Made by a program: the position numbers and the translations under genes. From Rhizobium aethiopicum (lineage in GTDB: Bacteria; Pseudomonadota; Alphaproteobacteria; Rhizobiales; Rhizobiaceae), in contig NZ_JACIFV010000011.1 in the NCBI RefSeq assembly GCF_014197535.1, forward strand, positions 104,896 to 168,895: DNA of 64,000 nt, given 5' to 3'. The notes below the pieces were generated by a model. That model was not told the origin of the DNA and did not search any database. It was given only the letters and a program-made list of their open reading frames with translations. Positions 1 through 8,608 of this stretch are shown in pieces (the stretch's first letter is position 1; each line of letters starts with the position of its first letter).

Positions 1-708
1 TTCCAAACGATTAAGCACTTCCTCACGGAGCATCTCCATTTCATTGAGAACGCTAGTGACCCCTTCAAGGGTCGGAACGCGCGGAATTCTGCTCGCGAGC
101 GCAATGTAGATGTCCTCGGTCGTCTTCCAATCGCCGTCGGCGCCCTCGACCATTGCAGCAGTAATAAGTTTGCGAACATCCCGCCGGCAAATTGTAAGGC
201 TCTCTTTGGCTTTCCTGAGCGAGGCTCTCTCGGCCGCCACTCTTTGCGCCAACATCGCCAACTCTTCCGATCGCGCCAGGAGGGGCGACAGGTCGAAGCC
301 AAAAGCATTCTCGATCTGGCCATCGTCGCCCTTGCGGGCGAAGCGCTTGCCATTGGCGCTATCCTTACGGGCGATCAACCCCGACTCCACCAGAATGGCA
401 ATATGCCGCCGCAACGTTGCGCCCGCCATTGCATGCGCCCGAAGCGCCAGTTGGGCATTCGAGGGGAAGACAATCAATTGTGCATCCTGACGCAACTCAT
501 TGTCAGGATAAAAACTCAAAAGTGCGTCAAGAACAGCCAGACTGTTCGACTGGATCTTGAGCAGTTCCATCGCGGCGGAAGCGTCTCTCAACACTTTCCA
601 CTTATCGGCAGCTTTTCCATGCTTGATTTCCATTGCCGCCTGGCGCCGCACGAGCGCAAGCGTCATTGGCCGCCGCCCGAACGGCGTCGCTACATTCCCC
701 GACTGCAT
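1..708 (-). CDS. repC: RepC replication initiator, 3' part outside the window
   Basis: Replication initiator of repABC plasmids. It binds the origin, which in this family lies inside repC itself. The reading frame is open from an ATG at 708 down to base 1, so 236 residues are visible and the C-terminal part is missing. The N-terminus MQSGNVATPFGRRPMTL and the following winged-helix region (ATLRRHIAILVESGLIARKD) are characteristic of RepC. It is the last gene of the leftward repABC operon and is separated from repB by 155 bp that hold the candidate antisense RNA. Expression in this family is limited by that RNA and by RepA/RepB repression. Identification is confident; only the length is unknown. 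Confidence 0.93.
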   Translation of the reverse strand, partial: MQSGNVATPFGRRPMTLALVRRQAAMEIKHGKAADKWKVLRDASAAMELLKIQSNSLAVLDALLSFYPDNELRQDAQLIVFPSNAQLALRAHAMAGATLRRHIAILVESGLIARKDSANGKRFARKGDDGQIENAFGFDLSPLLARSEELAMLAQRVAAERASLRKAKESLTICRRDVRKLITAAMVEGADGDWKTTEDIYIALASRIPRVPTLEGVTSVLNEMEMLREEVLNRLE

Positions 709-802
709 TGTCTCTCACCTTTCAGCAGGCAAAGGAAATTCGCTCACCAAAACGGCGCCAAAGACTCTTGACGAGGATTCGAGGAAATGCGATTCTGTTC
801 TT

Positions 803-858
803 GCTACAGAGACAGAAGGGCTTCCACGACGGCGACGTTGAGGGAGCTCTTTTCTTTT
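803..858 (+). ncRNA. Candidate ctRNA (incompatibility antisense RNA) between repB and repC
   Basis: repABC plasmids encode a small antisense RNA in the repB-repC gap, on the strand opposite to repC, which lowers repC expression and causes incompatibility. Here the plus strand has TTGACG at 768-773 and GATTCT at 791-796 (17-bp spacer). About 55 nt later there is an imperfect stem (CTTCC with GGGAG) followed by a T-rich run at 849-858 that could terminate transcription. Position and orientation fit the family. The exact ends are my estimate. Confidence 0.5.
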
Positions 859-863
859 GCGGG

Positions 864-1889
864 TTACACTCCCTGTTTCCGTTGATGCTTTGCGCGATGC
901 TCCTGGTAAAGCGCCGGCAAATGCTCGAGTACGAAAGCCGCGAAATCCGGCGTGGCTTTCCTGTCAATGGTAATTTCTAGCTTGCTCTTGCTCTGCGTGA
1001 CCTGCGCAAGCCTGTCGCCATCGGGGGTCGACAGGACGTCTGGCAACCCGCGCGCAGTCCGACGCGGTTTCAGATGGTCGATCACTGCCTTGAACCGTTC
1101 CGACGACGGCAGCGCCTGCACCTCCTCCGAGGCAGCATATTTCGCAGCGCCTGCCGGAGGCGATGCTTTCTCAACCAGCTCTGCCAATTGCTGCCAACTT
1201 GGGCGTCCAACGCCTGGAGCGGCGCCGATGGCATCGATCAATTCAGAGGGGAGGGCGTCAACAAGCAGGAGCATCTTCGACAAGTTGCTTTTATCGATTG
1301 ACATAGCCGCGATGACGATTTCTCGTGGAAACTGCTTGTTTAGCTTGTGTGCGAAACGTGCCTTTTCGATGAAGGTGAGGTCTTCGCGCTCATTGTTTTC
1401 CTGACCCTGTGCGACAACCAACTGCTCGTCCGTCAAGTCTCGAACAACCGCCTTGACCGGCAGTCCTAGCTCCGAAACGGCGCGCAGCCGGCGATGTCCA
1501 AAGGCAACTTGGTAGTGCGCGGGTTTAACGGGATGAGGTCTCACAAGGATTGGGACCTGCTGTCCTTGCTCGCGGATGGATGCAAGAAGTCCTTCGATAT
1601 CACCTTGCATGCGATCCTGAACGAAGGACGGCTCGATTGACGACGCGTTCAGTTCAACCACGGCCTGACCTTCGGCGAGACGCCGCTCGATCTCCTCGGC
1701 ACGACCAAGACGATCATTTTGCTCGCGCAACGCGTTACCGATGTTTGCAGTCAGCTTCGTCGCTGGATCTCGTTCTTTTCTGGTCACGCCGAGAAGCGGC
1801 ATGGAGCGAGTCTTTGCCGCTCTGTGTTCAGCAGCTGATGAGCTGTCGGGCGCGTCCGTGGTGACGTCAAGGAGGTGCTTCCGACTCAT
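864..1889 (-). CDS. repB: RepB, ParB-like partitioning protein
   Basis: Centromere-binding partition protein of the repABC system. It binds parS sites and works with the ATPase RepA to segregate the plasmid. The 341 residues show the ParB/Spo0J nuclease-like domain in the first half (QVPILVRPHPVKPAHYQVAF, then GHRRLRAVSELG and ENNEREDLTFIEKARFA) and a helix-turn-helix section after it (MSIDKSNLSKMLLLVDALP). Length is normal for RepB. Its ATG overlaps the end of repA by 4 bp (ATGA), so the two are probably translationally coupled. I did not find a convincing parS copy in the window. Confidence 0.95.
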   Translation of the reverse strand: MSRKHLLDVTTDAPDSSSAAEHRAAKTRSMPLLGVTRKERDPATKLTANIGNALREQNDRLGRAEEIERRLAEGQAVVELNASSIEPSFVQDRMQGDIEGLLASIREQGQQVPILVRPHPVKPAHYQVAFGHRRLRAVSELGLPVKAVVRDLTDEQLVVAQGQENNEREDLTFIEKARFAHKLNKQFPREIVIAAMSIDKSNLSKMLLLVDALPSELIDAIGAAPGVGRPSWQQLAELVEKASPPAGAAKYAASEEVQALPSSERFKAVIDHLKPRRTARGLPDVLSTPDGDRLAQVTQSKSKLEITIDRKATPDFAAFVLEHLPALYQEHRAKHQRKQGV

Positions 1890-3112
1890 GTGGTTCTACC
1901 CCATGCTTTTTTGATTAGAGTTTCGATCTCGTCGTTGACGGCGTTCATCGCCTCTAAGGCCCGATCATAGGTCGAGCGCGTGAACTGTCCGCGCTCAACC
2001 TCAAAGAGGGTTTGATTCGTCAGGCCAGCGTCCGAAACGGCGGTCGTCTTGAGCATCGGAAAATTGAGGACATTTTCGCCAAAGATCGAACGCAGATAGC
2101 CCACCATCTGGTTCTGCGGGCCATCGCTCGGTTCAAAACGAGTGACGAGGTAGCGCATCCAATTGAACTTGAACTGGGCGCCTGCGTTCTCGATTTCCCG
2201 AAGGAGATTCGAGGTCATCGCCAGAAACTGGTTCATCGACATTACATCCAACATCTGGGGATGGACGGTGACGAGGATCGAGGTTGCGGCGGTCAGAGCT
2301 GAAAGCGTGAGATAGCCAAGTTGGGGAGGGCAATCGATAACGACGACATCGTAGTTGTCCGCGATGTCTTCGATGACCTGACTGATCCGACCGTAAAAAA
2401 GCGTGTCACCTTCCTTCCGGTTCATAAGCGCGCGCGGGGTATCGTGCTCAAACTCCATCAGTTCAAGATTGCCAGGAATTAGATGAAGATCCGGGATGTA
2501 CGTTCCTCGGACAACCTGCTCGATTGGGACCTGCTCGTCATCATACCGGATGGCGCCATAGAGTGTTTCGTTCGGACCAACGTCAGTTTCTGGCTGACTG
2601 CCGAAGAGTGCGGAAAGGCTTGCTTGGGGATCAAGATCAATCGCGAGAATCCGGTAGCCACGCATTGCCAGGTACTGTGCCAGATGCGCGGCTGTCGTCG
2701 TCTTGCCCGAGCCGCCTTTGAAATTCATCACCGAGACGACTTGAAGCTGCTCCCCCGTGCGACGATGGGGCAGGTAGCGCCGGTTCCCGCGGCCAATCAG
2801 GTCCAGGTGCTTACGGATTGAATGAATATCTTCGATCGTGAACGTGCGTCGACCGCCAGGGCTCATACTAACGTGCAGTTCAGGCATTTCCGAAGCAGTT
2901 TGTCTAAGATAAGACTCACCGATGCCAAGCAATTTTGAGGCTTCTGACGGTGCAAAGGATCGAATGCCCTTTTCGGACGTCGGCGGGAAGACCTTGAGAT
3001 GATGTGCTTGAAGTTGGCTGGAGAGAGCGTCAGCATGACGCTCCATCAATGCGGTCAACCCTTCGACGACCGGCGCTGTTTTTGCTGCGGTTTTCGCCAT
3101 CTCAAAATCCAT
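1886..3112 (-). CDS. repA: RepA, ParA-type partition ATPase
   Basis: Walker-type ATPase that drives plasmid partition and represses the repABC promoter together with RepB. A deviant Walker A motif NFKGGSGKTTTAAH sits near residue 130, and DYDVVVIDCPPQLGYLTLSA and a DLDPQASLS stretch complete the ParA signature. The N-terminal ~110 residues carry the helix-turn-helix used for DNA binding (ASKLLGIGESYLRQTASEMP). I chose the ATG at 3112. The frame is open to a TTG at 3121, and another ATG lies at 3100, so the start is uncertain by a few codons. The palindrome at 3121-3161 lies directly upstream and is a plausible autorepression operator. Confidence 0.95.
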   Translation of the reverse strand: MDFEMAKTAAKTAPVVEGLTALMERHADALSSQLQAHHLKVFPPTSEKGIRSFAPSEASKLLGIGESYLRQTASEMPELHVSMSPGGRRTFTIEDIHSIRKHLDLIGRGNRRYLPHRRTGEQLQVVSVMNFKGGSGKTTTAAHLAQYLAMRGYRILAIDLDPQASLSALFGSQPETDVGPNETLYGAIRYDDEQVPIEQVVRGTYIPDLHLIPGNLELMEFEHDTPRALMNRKEGDTLFYGRISQVIEDIADNYDVVVIDCPPQLGYLTLSALTAATSILVTVHPQMLDVMSMNQFLAMTSNLLREIENAGAQFKFNWMRYLVTRFEPSDGPQNQMVGYLRSIFGENVLNFPMLKTTAVSDAGLTNQTLFEVERGQFTRSTYDRALEAMNAVNDEIETLIKKAWGRTT

Positions 3113-3120
3113 TTCCTGCA

Positions 3121-3161
3121 AGTGGCGGAACTTTTCGCGAAACCGCTAAAGTTCCGCCACT
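3121..3161. promoter_or_regulatory. Perfect 14-bp inverted repeat in front of repA (operator-like)
   Basis: Left arm AGTGGCGGAACTTT at 3121-3134 is matched exactly by AAAGTTCCGCCACT at 3148-3161 with a 13-bp spacer. It ends 9 bp before the chosen repA start, where RepA-type autorepression operators lie in other repABC plasmids. That it binds RepA is inference. Confidence 0.55.
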
Positions 3162-3486
3162 AGCTATTAGAGCCGATTCTGCATTTTGAGCAAGGGGTTT
3201 TAGGTTAACGAAAGGCTAACGTGGATAAACCCGGAACGTAGAGTAAATGGATTTTTCCGTTTATATCCTGCAGCTTAGCAAGACCGCGGTACCGATTGGT
3301 CATGGTGTGTTTTATTGTGAATCCTACAAATGTGCCCCGGCGATTTAGACGAAAAGCAGAAGACCTCGGCAAAGTCGGTGATCCCCTTGCCGCGACTCAC
3401 TCGCACAAAACCGTAAGCATTCGACAACGGACGCCCGATTCCAATTCGTGCAGAGTTCCCGGCGCCTAACGGCGGCGGAGAAATTC
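3162..3486. other. Divergent intergenic region repA / traI relic
   Basis: No coding region recognised. It must hold the leftward repABC promoter and formerly the rightward traI promoter. A short imperfect repeat, GTTAACG and GGCTAAC near 3204-3220, is the only structure I noticed. Confidence 0.4.
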
Positions 3487-4158
3487 ATGCAGGTATTCGC
3501 GATCTCGACACCAAAAATTTACTACGAAGCGTAGCTGCTTCAGGACGATCATAGGCTACGTGCGAGGATCTTTTCCACTCGCACTTGGGATGTAGAAGTA
3601 GTCGACGAGTGCGAGGCAGATGGGGTTGACGCTCTCGCCCCGACTGCCATCCTGGATGTCACCGCGGCTGGACCACTTGCAGGATGTGCACGCGATTTGT
3701 CTGCGATGGGACCGACCATGCTGGTAGACGTATTTCCGTCTCTGCTCCCGAAGGGTCGCCTGAACGCCAATCCCCTGATGGTCTAGAGTTCTCGCTTTTG
3801 CGTCGACACCTCGAAGAGTGGAGGGGAGGGGAGGGGAGATGGTTCCGTTCACGAGGCAACGCTGACCTTGTTCGCCGGCATCGTAGAATGGTGCCTGGGA
3901 GGTGGTCTCAGCGAAGTCGTTGCGGTAACGGATATCAGGTTCGAGCGAACTCTTGCTAGCGTCGAATGGCCTCTCCCGCGCTTGGGGCAGCCAGAGAAGA
4001 TCGTTGCCACCACCGCCATCGCAGGCACGCGTCCAGCAAACGCTGAGACCTTTCTGATGTTGCGGCCGCCCAACTACCGATCTAGTTGCCGTCATCCTTC
4101 TCGGTGCGACTCGGATTGTTGGTCTGTTCGGTTCGAACCGGTGCGCCACGAAGGATGA
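3487..4158 (+). pseudogene. traI: LuxI/TraI-type acyl-homoserine-lactone synthase, inactivated by stop codons
   Basis: Read in one plus-strand frame from ATG 3487, the sequence gives a LuxI-family protein: MQVFAISTPKIYYEA, a stop (TAG 3532-3534), then DDHRLRARIF, WDVEVVDECEADGVDAL, GPTMLVDVFPSLLPKGRLN, a second stop (TAG 3784-3786), then SSRFCVDT, VHEATLTLFAGIVEWCL, VVAVTDIRFERTLASV and the family-typical C-terminus RPPNYRS. RLRARIF, the SSRFCVDT block and TDLRFER-like motif are hallmarks of AHL synthases. A G-rich tract near 3820 may be an additional small insertion. In pTi- and NGR234-like plasmids traI starts the trb conjugation operon beside repABC. No trb gene follows here, so this is a relic of lost quorum-regulated transfer. 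Confidence 0.8.
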
Positions 4159-4568
4159 AGCTTTGGACGATGTGGCGATAGGCTCTTAGGAGGGTTCGCG
4201 CGGGCAGATGAGGGAAGGCGACATGGCATCTTCGCAGAGATGAGGATGCATCGAAGAACGGGCTGGTAAACCGCGGCTCGTGTTTGAGGCTGGTGGCATT
4301 GACGCGGCCCAAGCGCTCCACTCTACCTTCAATAGTTTCGTCGCTCCTTGCGCAAGGGAACACTTCTGCCGCTTGAAACGTCCTTTGCCGTTTGCGCCGA
4401 CGATATCTCCGAGAAGCTTGTCAAGACCCAGGACATAAGCAAGCCCGCCAGCAAGGCACGTGATTTCATCAGCTTTCTGACTGCCGCCTGTGGTTGTTGG
4501 CTAGATTCTGGATGCAAGTAAGTGTACATATTAGGATAGTCGGTGTGTCGGGGAGCGAGAGGTCTCGT
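4159..4568. other. Region after the traI relic without recognisable gene
   Basis: No frame gives a recognisable protein. A minus-strand stretch around 4340-4475 could start like a signal peptide (MKSRALLAGLLMSWVLTS) but has no family resemblance I know and no supporting context. It probably consists of decayed transfer-region DNA. Confidence 0.3.
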
Positions 4569-5603
4569 ATGGAGGTTCGTGGACTCGTAATTACTTGCCC
4601 CCGCAAGGTTGAAGAATGGACATTGTCGGTTCCACTCGCCGTATCGTCCGAAGTCGGTGTGCGGATAGAGTTGTGTGGACTCTGCACACCGGAGCAACGC
4701 GTTTATCGGGGCGCCAAGCCGACTTACCCCTATTGGGGCGGGCACGAGTTGTCAGGCACGATCGTGTCTCTGCCGGACGATGTACCGGATGGCCTGCGCG
4801 TAGGAGACCGCGTTGCGGTGCTTTTAATGCGCAGATGCGGCCAATGTCGTGCCTGCCGCCTCGGACTGGACAACCACTGTGCATATTTAAATCCTAAAGC
4901 GAGAGGAGGGGTGCCGCAGGGGCCGGGGGGATTGGCCAATTTTGTGGGCGTACCCGCCTATCAGGTTTTTTCCGTACCTTCCTTTTTGGCTCCCGAGCGT
5001 GCCGCGTTAGTTGAACCTGTCGCCTGCGTGGCACGCGGCATAAATAGGGCGCGTGCAAAGGCTGGAGACACTGTGGCCGTCATCGGCGGAGGCACGATGG
5101 GCCTTCTCCATTCGATACTTCTGACAACCAAAGGATGCGACGTTTACCTTTTCGATGACGACGTGGCAACGCATGGGCCTGTGATGTCGACCGGCGCCCA
5201 TGCAACGGGGTCAGTTCATTCTCTGTCTGATCCGAAACTCGTCGAGAAATTAACGGATGGCTGGGGCTTCGACTGCATCTTTTGCACGCGCTTCGGTGTC
5301 AGAGGCATTCAGGGGGCCATAGCTGCGGCGTCACGCGGTGCCAGGATTGTACTCTACCAATCGATTCCGACGTCCGATTTGTTATCGGTAGGCGCTAACT
5401 TTCTGCATTACCGGGAAATTGAACTGATCGGCACCATAGCCCAAAGCGCGGACGACGTGAGAAATGCCATTCGAACCATCGTTGAACATGCCGCACGCTT
5501 CGACGTGCTGCAGGTCAATCTTTGGCCCTCGTCAAACGCCCAAGAGGCATTCGAGCAGGCGCTCGATCCACGTGTTAATCGCGTGATGCTAGATTTCAGG
5601 TAA
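4569..5603 (+). CDS. Zinc-type MDR dehydrogenase (threonine/sorbitol dehydrogenase-like)
   Basis: Medium-chain dehydrogenase of about 344 residues that should oxidise an alcohol or polyol with NAD(P). It has the catalytic-zinc region (IELCGLCTPEQ, then GGHELSGTIV), the structural-zinc cysteine cluster (RRCGQCRACRLGLDNHC), and a Rossmann glycine motif (DTVAVIGGGTMGLLHSILL) followed by an acidic VYLFDDD. ATG 4569 has GAGAGG seven bases upstream. An earlier in-frame TTG/GTG start at 4494 lacks a ribosome site. The gene converges on prs with only 6 bp between the stops, so it is not in the leftward operon. Its substrate cannot be told from sequence. Confidence 0.85.
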   Translation: MEVRGLVITCPRKVEEWTLSVPLAVSSEVGVRIELCGLCTPEQRVYRGAKPTYPYWGGHELSGTIVSLPDDVPDGLRVGDRVAVLLMRRCGQCRACRLGLDNHCAYLNPKARGGVPQGPGGLANFVGVPAYQVFSVPSFLAPERAALVEPVACVARGINRARAKAGDTVAVIGGGTMGLLHSILLTTKGCDVYLFDDDVATHGPVMSTGAHATGSVHSLSDPKLVEKLTDGWGFDCIFCTRFGVRGIQGAIAAASRGARIVLYQSIPTSDLLSVGANFLHYREIELIGTIAQSADDVRNAIRTIVEHAARFDVLQVNLWPSSNAQEAFEQALDPRVNRVMLDFR

Positions 5604-5609
5604 TGCTTC

Positions 5610-6551
5610 TCAGCGTGCCTGCAGCGCGCCTGCAATTTCGTTGCCGATCGAGACTACTTCGACACTGTCGGGGAAATTGTCGGTACGTCCGACGCTGTCG
5701 GTCACAACGATGCGGTCGATCTGAGACCGTCCCCAGTTTTCGTTCAGCGACGGCGTGAATATGGCATGGGCTGCGGCAAGGGTTATCTTGCGAGCGCCTG
5801 CCGCTTTGAGATGTGCGGCGGCTGAAAAAGCCGTCTGACCACTGTTGATTTCGTCGTCAATCAGGATGATCGTCCGGCCAGCAACGTCCCCCAGAATCTC
5901 GACGCTCTCCCGAAAGTCATCATCGTCTCTGCGGTGCTTGCGCATGACAGCGAATGGGCAGCCGAGCAGGGCCGCCAAGTGCTCAGCTCGCTTCGCTCCG
6001 CCGAAGTCCGGTGAAACGACCATGTCGCCATCGACGGCCGCAGAACCGAGATGGCGAACTAGGGCGGGAGCGAACTGAAGATTGACGACAGGACAGGCAA
6101 ATGCGGCGCACAGCTGAGGAACATGGAGTTCGAAAGTTATCAGCCGATCTATACCGAGCGTTTCGATAATCCCCGCAAGGATTCGCACCGGTACAGGTCC
6201 GCCGTCGAAGGCAGGGCGATCCGAACGCGAATATGGGAGGTAGGGAAGAACAGCGGTAATCGTGCGGGGACCCCGCGCCCGCACGGCACCAAGCGCTAGG
6301 AACAACTCGAAAAGACGATCATGAACGCTGTCAGGAAATGTTTGCACGACCACCACATTTCCGCCAAGCCCGCCGTCGCGCGGAGTGACAGCCATCTGGC
6401 CATTGCTGAACACCTGCGTGTTTAGGATCGTTATTCCTGACCGCGTGAGGGCCCGATGGACTGTTGACGCAAACTTTGCAGAGGTTTCGGTTGCTGCGAT
6501 ACGAAGGTCGTTCGCCGCAGGATCTGTACGATATGGTGACTCGGGCGCCAT
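5610..6551 (-). CDS. prs: Ribose-phosphate pyrophosphokinase paralogue (PRPP synthetase)
   Basis: Makes PRPP from ribose-5-phosphate and ATP. The 313 residues follow the family: NGQMAVTPRDGGLGGNVVVV at the N-terminus, VLPYLPYSRSD (ATP loop), ELHVPQLCAAF, VVSPDFGGAKRAEHLA and the PRPP-binding IILIDDEINSGQTAF. Several normally strict positions differ: DDEINSGQT instead of DDMIDTGGT, and RKHRRD instead of a KxR loop. This suggests a divergent, specialised copy and not the housekeeping enzyme. It is the last gene of a leftward run that starts with apt and lies 2 bp after the nucleotidyltransferase gene, so a PRPP-dependent step in the same pathway is likely. Confidence 0.88.
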   Translation of the reverse strand: MAPESPYRTDPAANDLRIAATETSAKFASTVHRALTRSGITILNTQVFSNGQMAVTPRDGGLGGNVVVVQTFPDSVHDRLFELFLALGAVRARGPRTITAVLPYLPYSRSDRPAFDGGPVPVRILAGIIETLGIDRLITFELHVPQLCAAFACPVVNLQFAPALVRHLGSAAVDGDMVVSPDFGGAKRAEHLAALLGCPFAVMRKHRRDDDDFRESVEILGDVAGRTIILIDDEINSGQTAFSAAAHLKAAGARKITLAAAHAIFTPSLNENWGRSQIDRIVVTDSVGRTDNFPDSVEVVSIGNEIAGALQAR

Positions 6552-6553
6552 AT

Positions 6554-7669
6554 TTACGCCAGCTCAAGATCGTTAACAGTGGGAATAGACAGCAGTTTGG
6601 GCAACACGTCGCCCCAATCATGTTGAAGTGGTACCTCGGTTTGATCAGGTCGAATGAGCTCTAGGAACTCGGACGGTATGTCTATCCCACAGATGCGCTT
6701 CATCTGCGTCAGGACGAAATATAACGCCGGCCTCATCTCGTATTTGTAACCTATCGCAGCGACCTCCGCCCAGCTAATATTCGCCATTTCTTTGTGTAGA
6801 ACCGCATGAAGATCGCCGAACATCAATAGTCGAAGCGAATTATAAAGGAAGGCCTCGTGATAAAGCCTGGCCGAAAGGAACCAGACGGCGCCAGTCGCGG
6901 ATTGGACCTGCAATATGCGGCCTAGACCGTTTGCAAGACGCACGCCTGACCATATGTCTTCGACATCGATGCCGACGGAGAGATTTACATGCATATCAAT
7001 GAAGATGGGCATGTGCAGCTTCTTCGCGGAATCGATGTATCCCTTTACGTGGCGGTAGCGCAGCTGGCGTGGCACCGCGGGACCAGGGAACGGAGATTCA
7101 ACGGATTCTATCCTTACAAACACCGGCAAGGAATAGCTTTCGCGGAAGGTTTCGTCATCGAGTTCCTTTCGTTCCGGATGCCAGTTGCCATTTGAAGGGT
7201 CGAAAATACCGTGCCGGTAGCCGAGATCGAACATGAGCCGCTGCACGCGCTGCGCGTCAGCGGGCTTGACCATGATGTCGAGATCGGTCATCGGCCGTAG
7301 GAGTGGATCGGGATAGTGGAGAAGCGCGAGATCTGGTCCCTTCACCAGGAACCAGGCGATGCCGGCCCGATCCAGCGCATCCATGATTTCTGGCAGATTG
7401 CGAAATTCGAGTGCGGACCTGACCTTTGACATGACAGTCCAGCACTGAACGTAATGCGCCGCCTCAGTAGGCAATAGTGTCAACAAATCGAGGCGGCGCA
7501 AGTGATTCTCAAGCAGCGGCACCGTCCGATTATGCTCGGCGCGCCATACCACATAGGGCCAGTTGACAGGCTCCTTGCAGAGACGGACCAAACGCTCTTC
7601 ATCCTCGGGTCGTAGGTAGGCCCGGCAGGTGATCAGCAAAATAGAGTCTTCTGGTGACAACCGAAGCAT
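6554..7669 (-). CDS. Nucleotidyltransferase of the NTP_transf_5 family
   Basis: 371-residue protein with the signature of NTP_transf_5 (PF14907): LVKGPDLALLHYPDPLLR from residue 109 followed by MTDLDIMV, where D129 and D131 are the likely metal ligands. Enzymes of this family transfer nucleotidyl groups, and members occur in natural-product clusters including some lasso-peptide clusters. Here it lies between two small unknown proteins and the PRPP synthetase in a tight leftward operon downstream of a radical SAM gene. The reaction and substrate are unknown. Modification of a peptide or sugar by a nucleotide is a reasonable hypothesis. Confidence 0.75.
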   Translation of the reverse strand: MLRLSPEDSILLITCRAYLRPEDEERLVRLCKEPVNWPYVVWRAEHNRTVPLLENHLRRLDLLTLLPTEAAHYVQCWTVMSKVRSALEFRNLPEIMDALDRAGIAWFLVKGPDLALLHYPDPLLRPMTDLDIMVKPADAQRVQRLMFDLGYRHGIFDPSNGNWHPERKELDDETFRESYSLPVFVRIESVESPFPGPAVPRQLRYRHVKGYIDSAKKLHMPIFIDMHVNLSVGIDVEDIWSGVRLANGLGRILQVQSATGAVWFLSARLYHEAFLYNSLRLLMFGDLHAVLHKEMANISWAEVAAIGYKYEMRPALYFVLTQMKRICGIDIPSEFLELIRPDQTEVPLQHDWGDVLPKLLSIPTVNDLELA

Positions 7670-7698
7670 CGCGGAGACTCCTGATACGGCTGCGTGAT

Positions 7699-8028
7699 TT
7701 ATTTCGAACTTTCCGGGCTGCCGAATTCGGCTAGTGTCTGCCTCAGGTCGGCGAACTGTTGTTCGAAGGAAGCGAAACTCTGGTCGACGTTTTGTCCAAG
7801 CAACTGTTCAAGGCTGAGCGTTTCTTCAGCGCGTTCCTCTTGTCCAGACATAAGCTTGTAAACCGAACTTACCGGCAGCAATCGCGACAAGAGTTCACCA
7901 CCGCGGCCCGTCTGGGCGCTGTCCCGAATTTGCCGGATGCAACTTTCGGCAAGCAATCCGTCAATCACGATTACCAGCTTGCCATCCTCTTCGTCAACGG
8001 CGTAGCCAAACAGTCGGGAACTAGCCAT
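7699..8028 (-). CDS. Unknown small protein of the radical SAM operon (109 aa)
   Basis: I do not recognise the family. The protein begins MASSRLFGYAVDEEDGKLV, has a short beta-like stretch (KLVIVIDGLLAE), one cysteine, a QTGRGGELLSRLLPVSSVY segment, and an acidic, glutamine-rich C-terminal half (ETLSLEQLLGQNVDQSFASF) likely to form a helix. There is no signal peptide or membrane segment. It is 5 bp downstream of the 166-residue gene and 29 bp before the nucleotidyltransferase gene, so it is almost certainly part of the same pathway, perhaps as a carrier, chaperone or precursor. Confidence 0.7.
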   Translation of the reverse strand: MASSRLFGYAVDEEDGKLVIVIDGLLAESCIRQIRDSAQTGRGGELLSRLLPVSSVYKLMSGQEERAEETLSLEQLLGQNVDQSFASFEQQFADLRQTLAEFGSPESSK

Positions 8029-8033
8029 TGCCG

Positions 8034-8534
8034 CTACCTCTGAACCTTCTTGAGGTCTTCCACTTCACTGCGTATCTGCAGCAATTGTGCCTGAGCCGAG
8101 AGAAGTTTGGCGAATGCGGCGGTAACCGCCTTTGCCGATTGTGTGTCGGAACCAGTCATCCTAACCGGTCCTCGCCCAATGCGGCGTCCTACAAGACCTG
8201 AATCGGCGGCGCGCGGCCAATTGGCTTTGCCAAATTTCTTCGAGGCGGTTATATCAACGTAGTAGTCTTGTAGTTCGCCGTTAGCAGCGAGTGAGCCGGA
8301 TTTCGACCGTTGCGATCTGCGTGACACCTTTAGCGATTGCTCTAATTTTACAAGGCCAGCCGTCAATTGCTGAGCTTGGTCATCCAAACCCGCCTGCAGC
8401 CGGGCGAGTCCTTCCGCAAGACGAGAAATCACCTGGGCTTGCTGGGCGGCTGCTTTGTTGCCGGATCGTATCGCGTTGTTCGCAAGTGTGTGCGCCACAC
8501 CCGCCGCACCTCGGAAAGCTCTGCTCATCCTCAA
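8034..8534 (-). CDS. Unknown helical protein of the radical SAM operon (166 aa)
   Basis: Not recognised. It is rich in alanine, glutamine, serine and basic residues. The first half (TLANNAIRSGNKAAAQQAQV and the following heptad-like leucines) and the last ~40 residues (FAKLLSAQAQLLQIRSEVED) look like coiled coils, with a basic, glycine-containing linker between them (SGLVGRRIGRGPVRM). There is no cysteine and no signal peptide. It lies 74 bp downstream of the radical SAM gene and 5 bp upstream of the next small gene. A scaffold or substrate-presenting protein would fit, but this is speculation. Confidence 0.7.
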   Translation of the reverse strand: MRMSRAFRGAAGVAHTLANNAIRSGNKAAAQQAQVISRLAEGLARLQAGLDDQAQQLTAGLVKLEQSLKVSRRSQRSKSGSLAANGELQDYYVDITASKKFGKANWPRAADSGLVGRRIGRGPVRMTGSDTQSAKAVTAAFAKLLSAQAQLLQIRSEVEDLKKVQR

Positions 8535-8608
8535 TCCTCCACGTTATTTTTGTTGACCTGGTTAAATTACGTCGTCGACACAGCAATTATTACGTCGCGC
8601 CTCCTGCG

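Noticed and set aside
3556..4149. 197-codon minus-strand ORF
   Set aside because: Opposite strand of the traI relic, whose plus-strand frame explains the sequence.
7198..7222. CGGCACGGTATTTTCG on the minus strand as a sigma-54 promoter
   Set aside because: Lies inside the nucleotidyltransferase gene and lacks TGG and TTGC.
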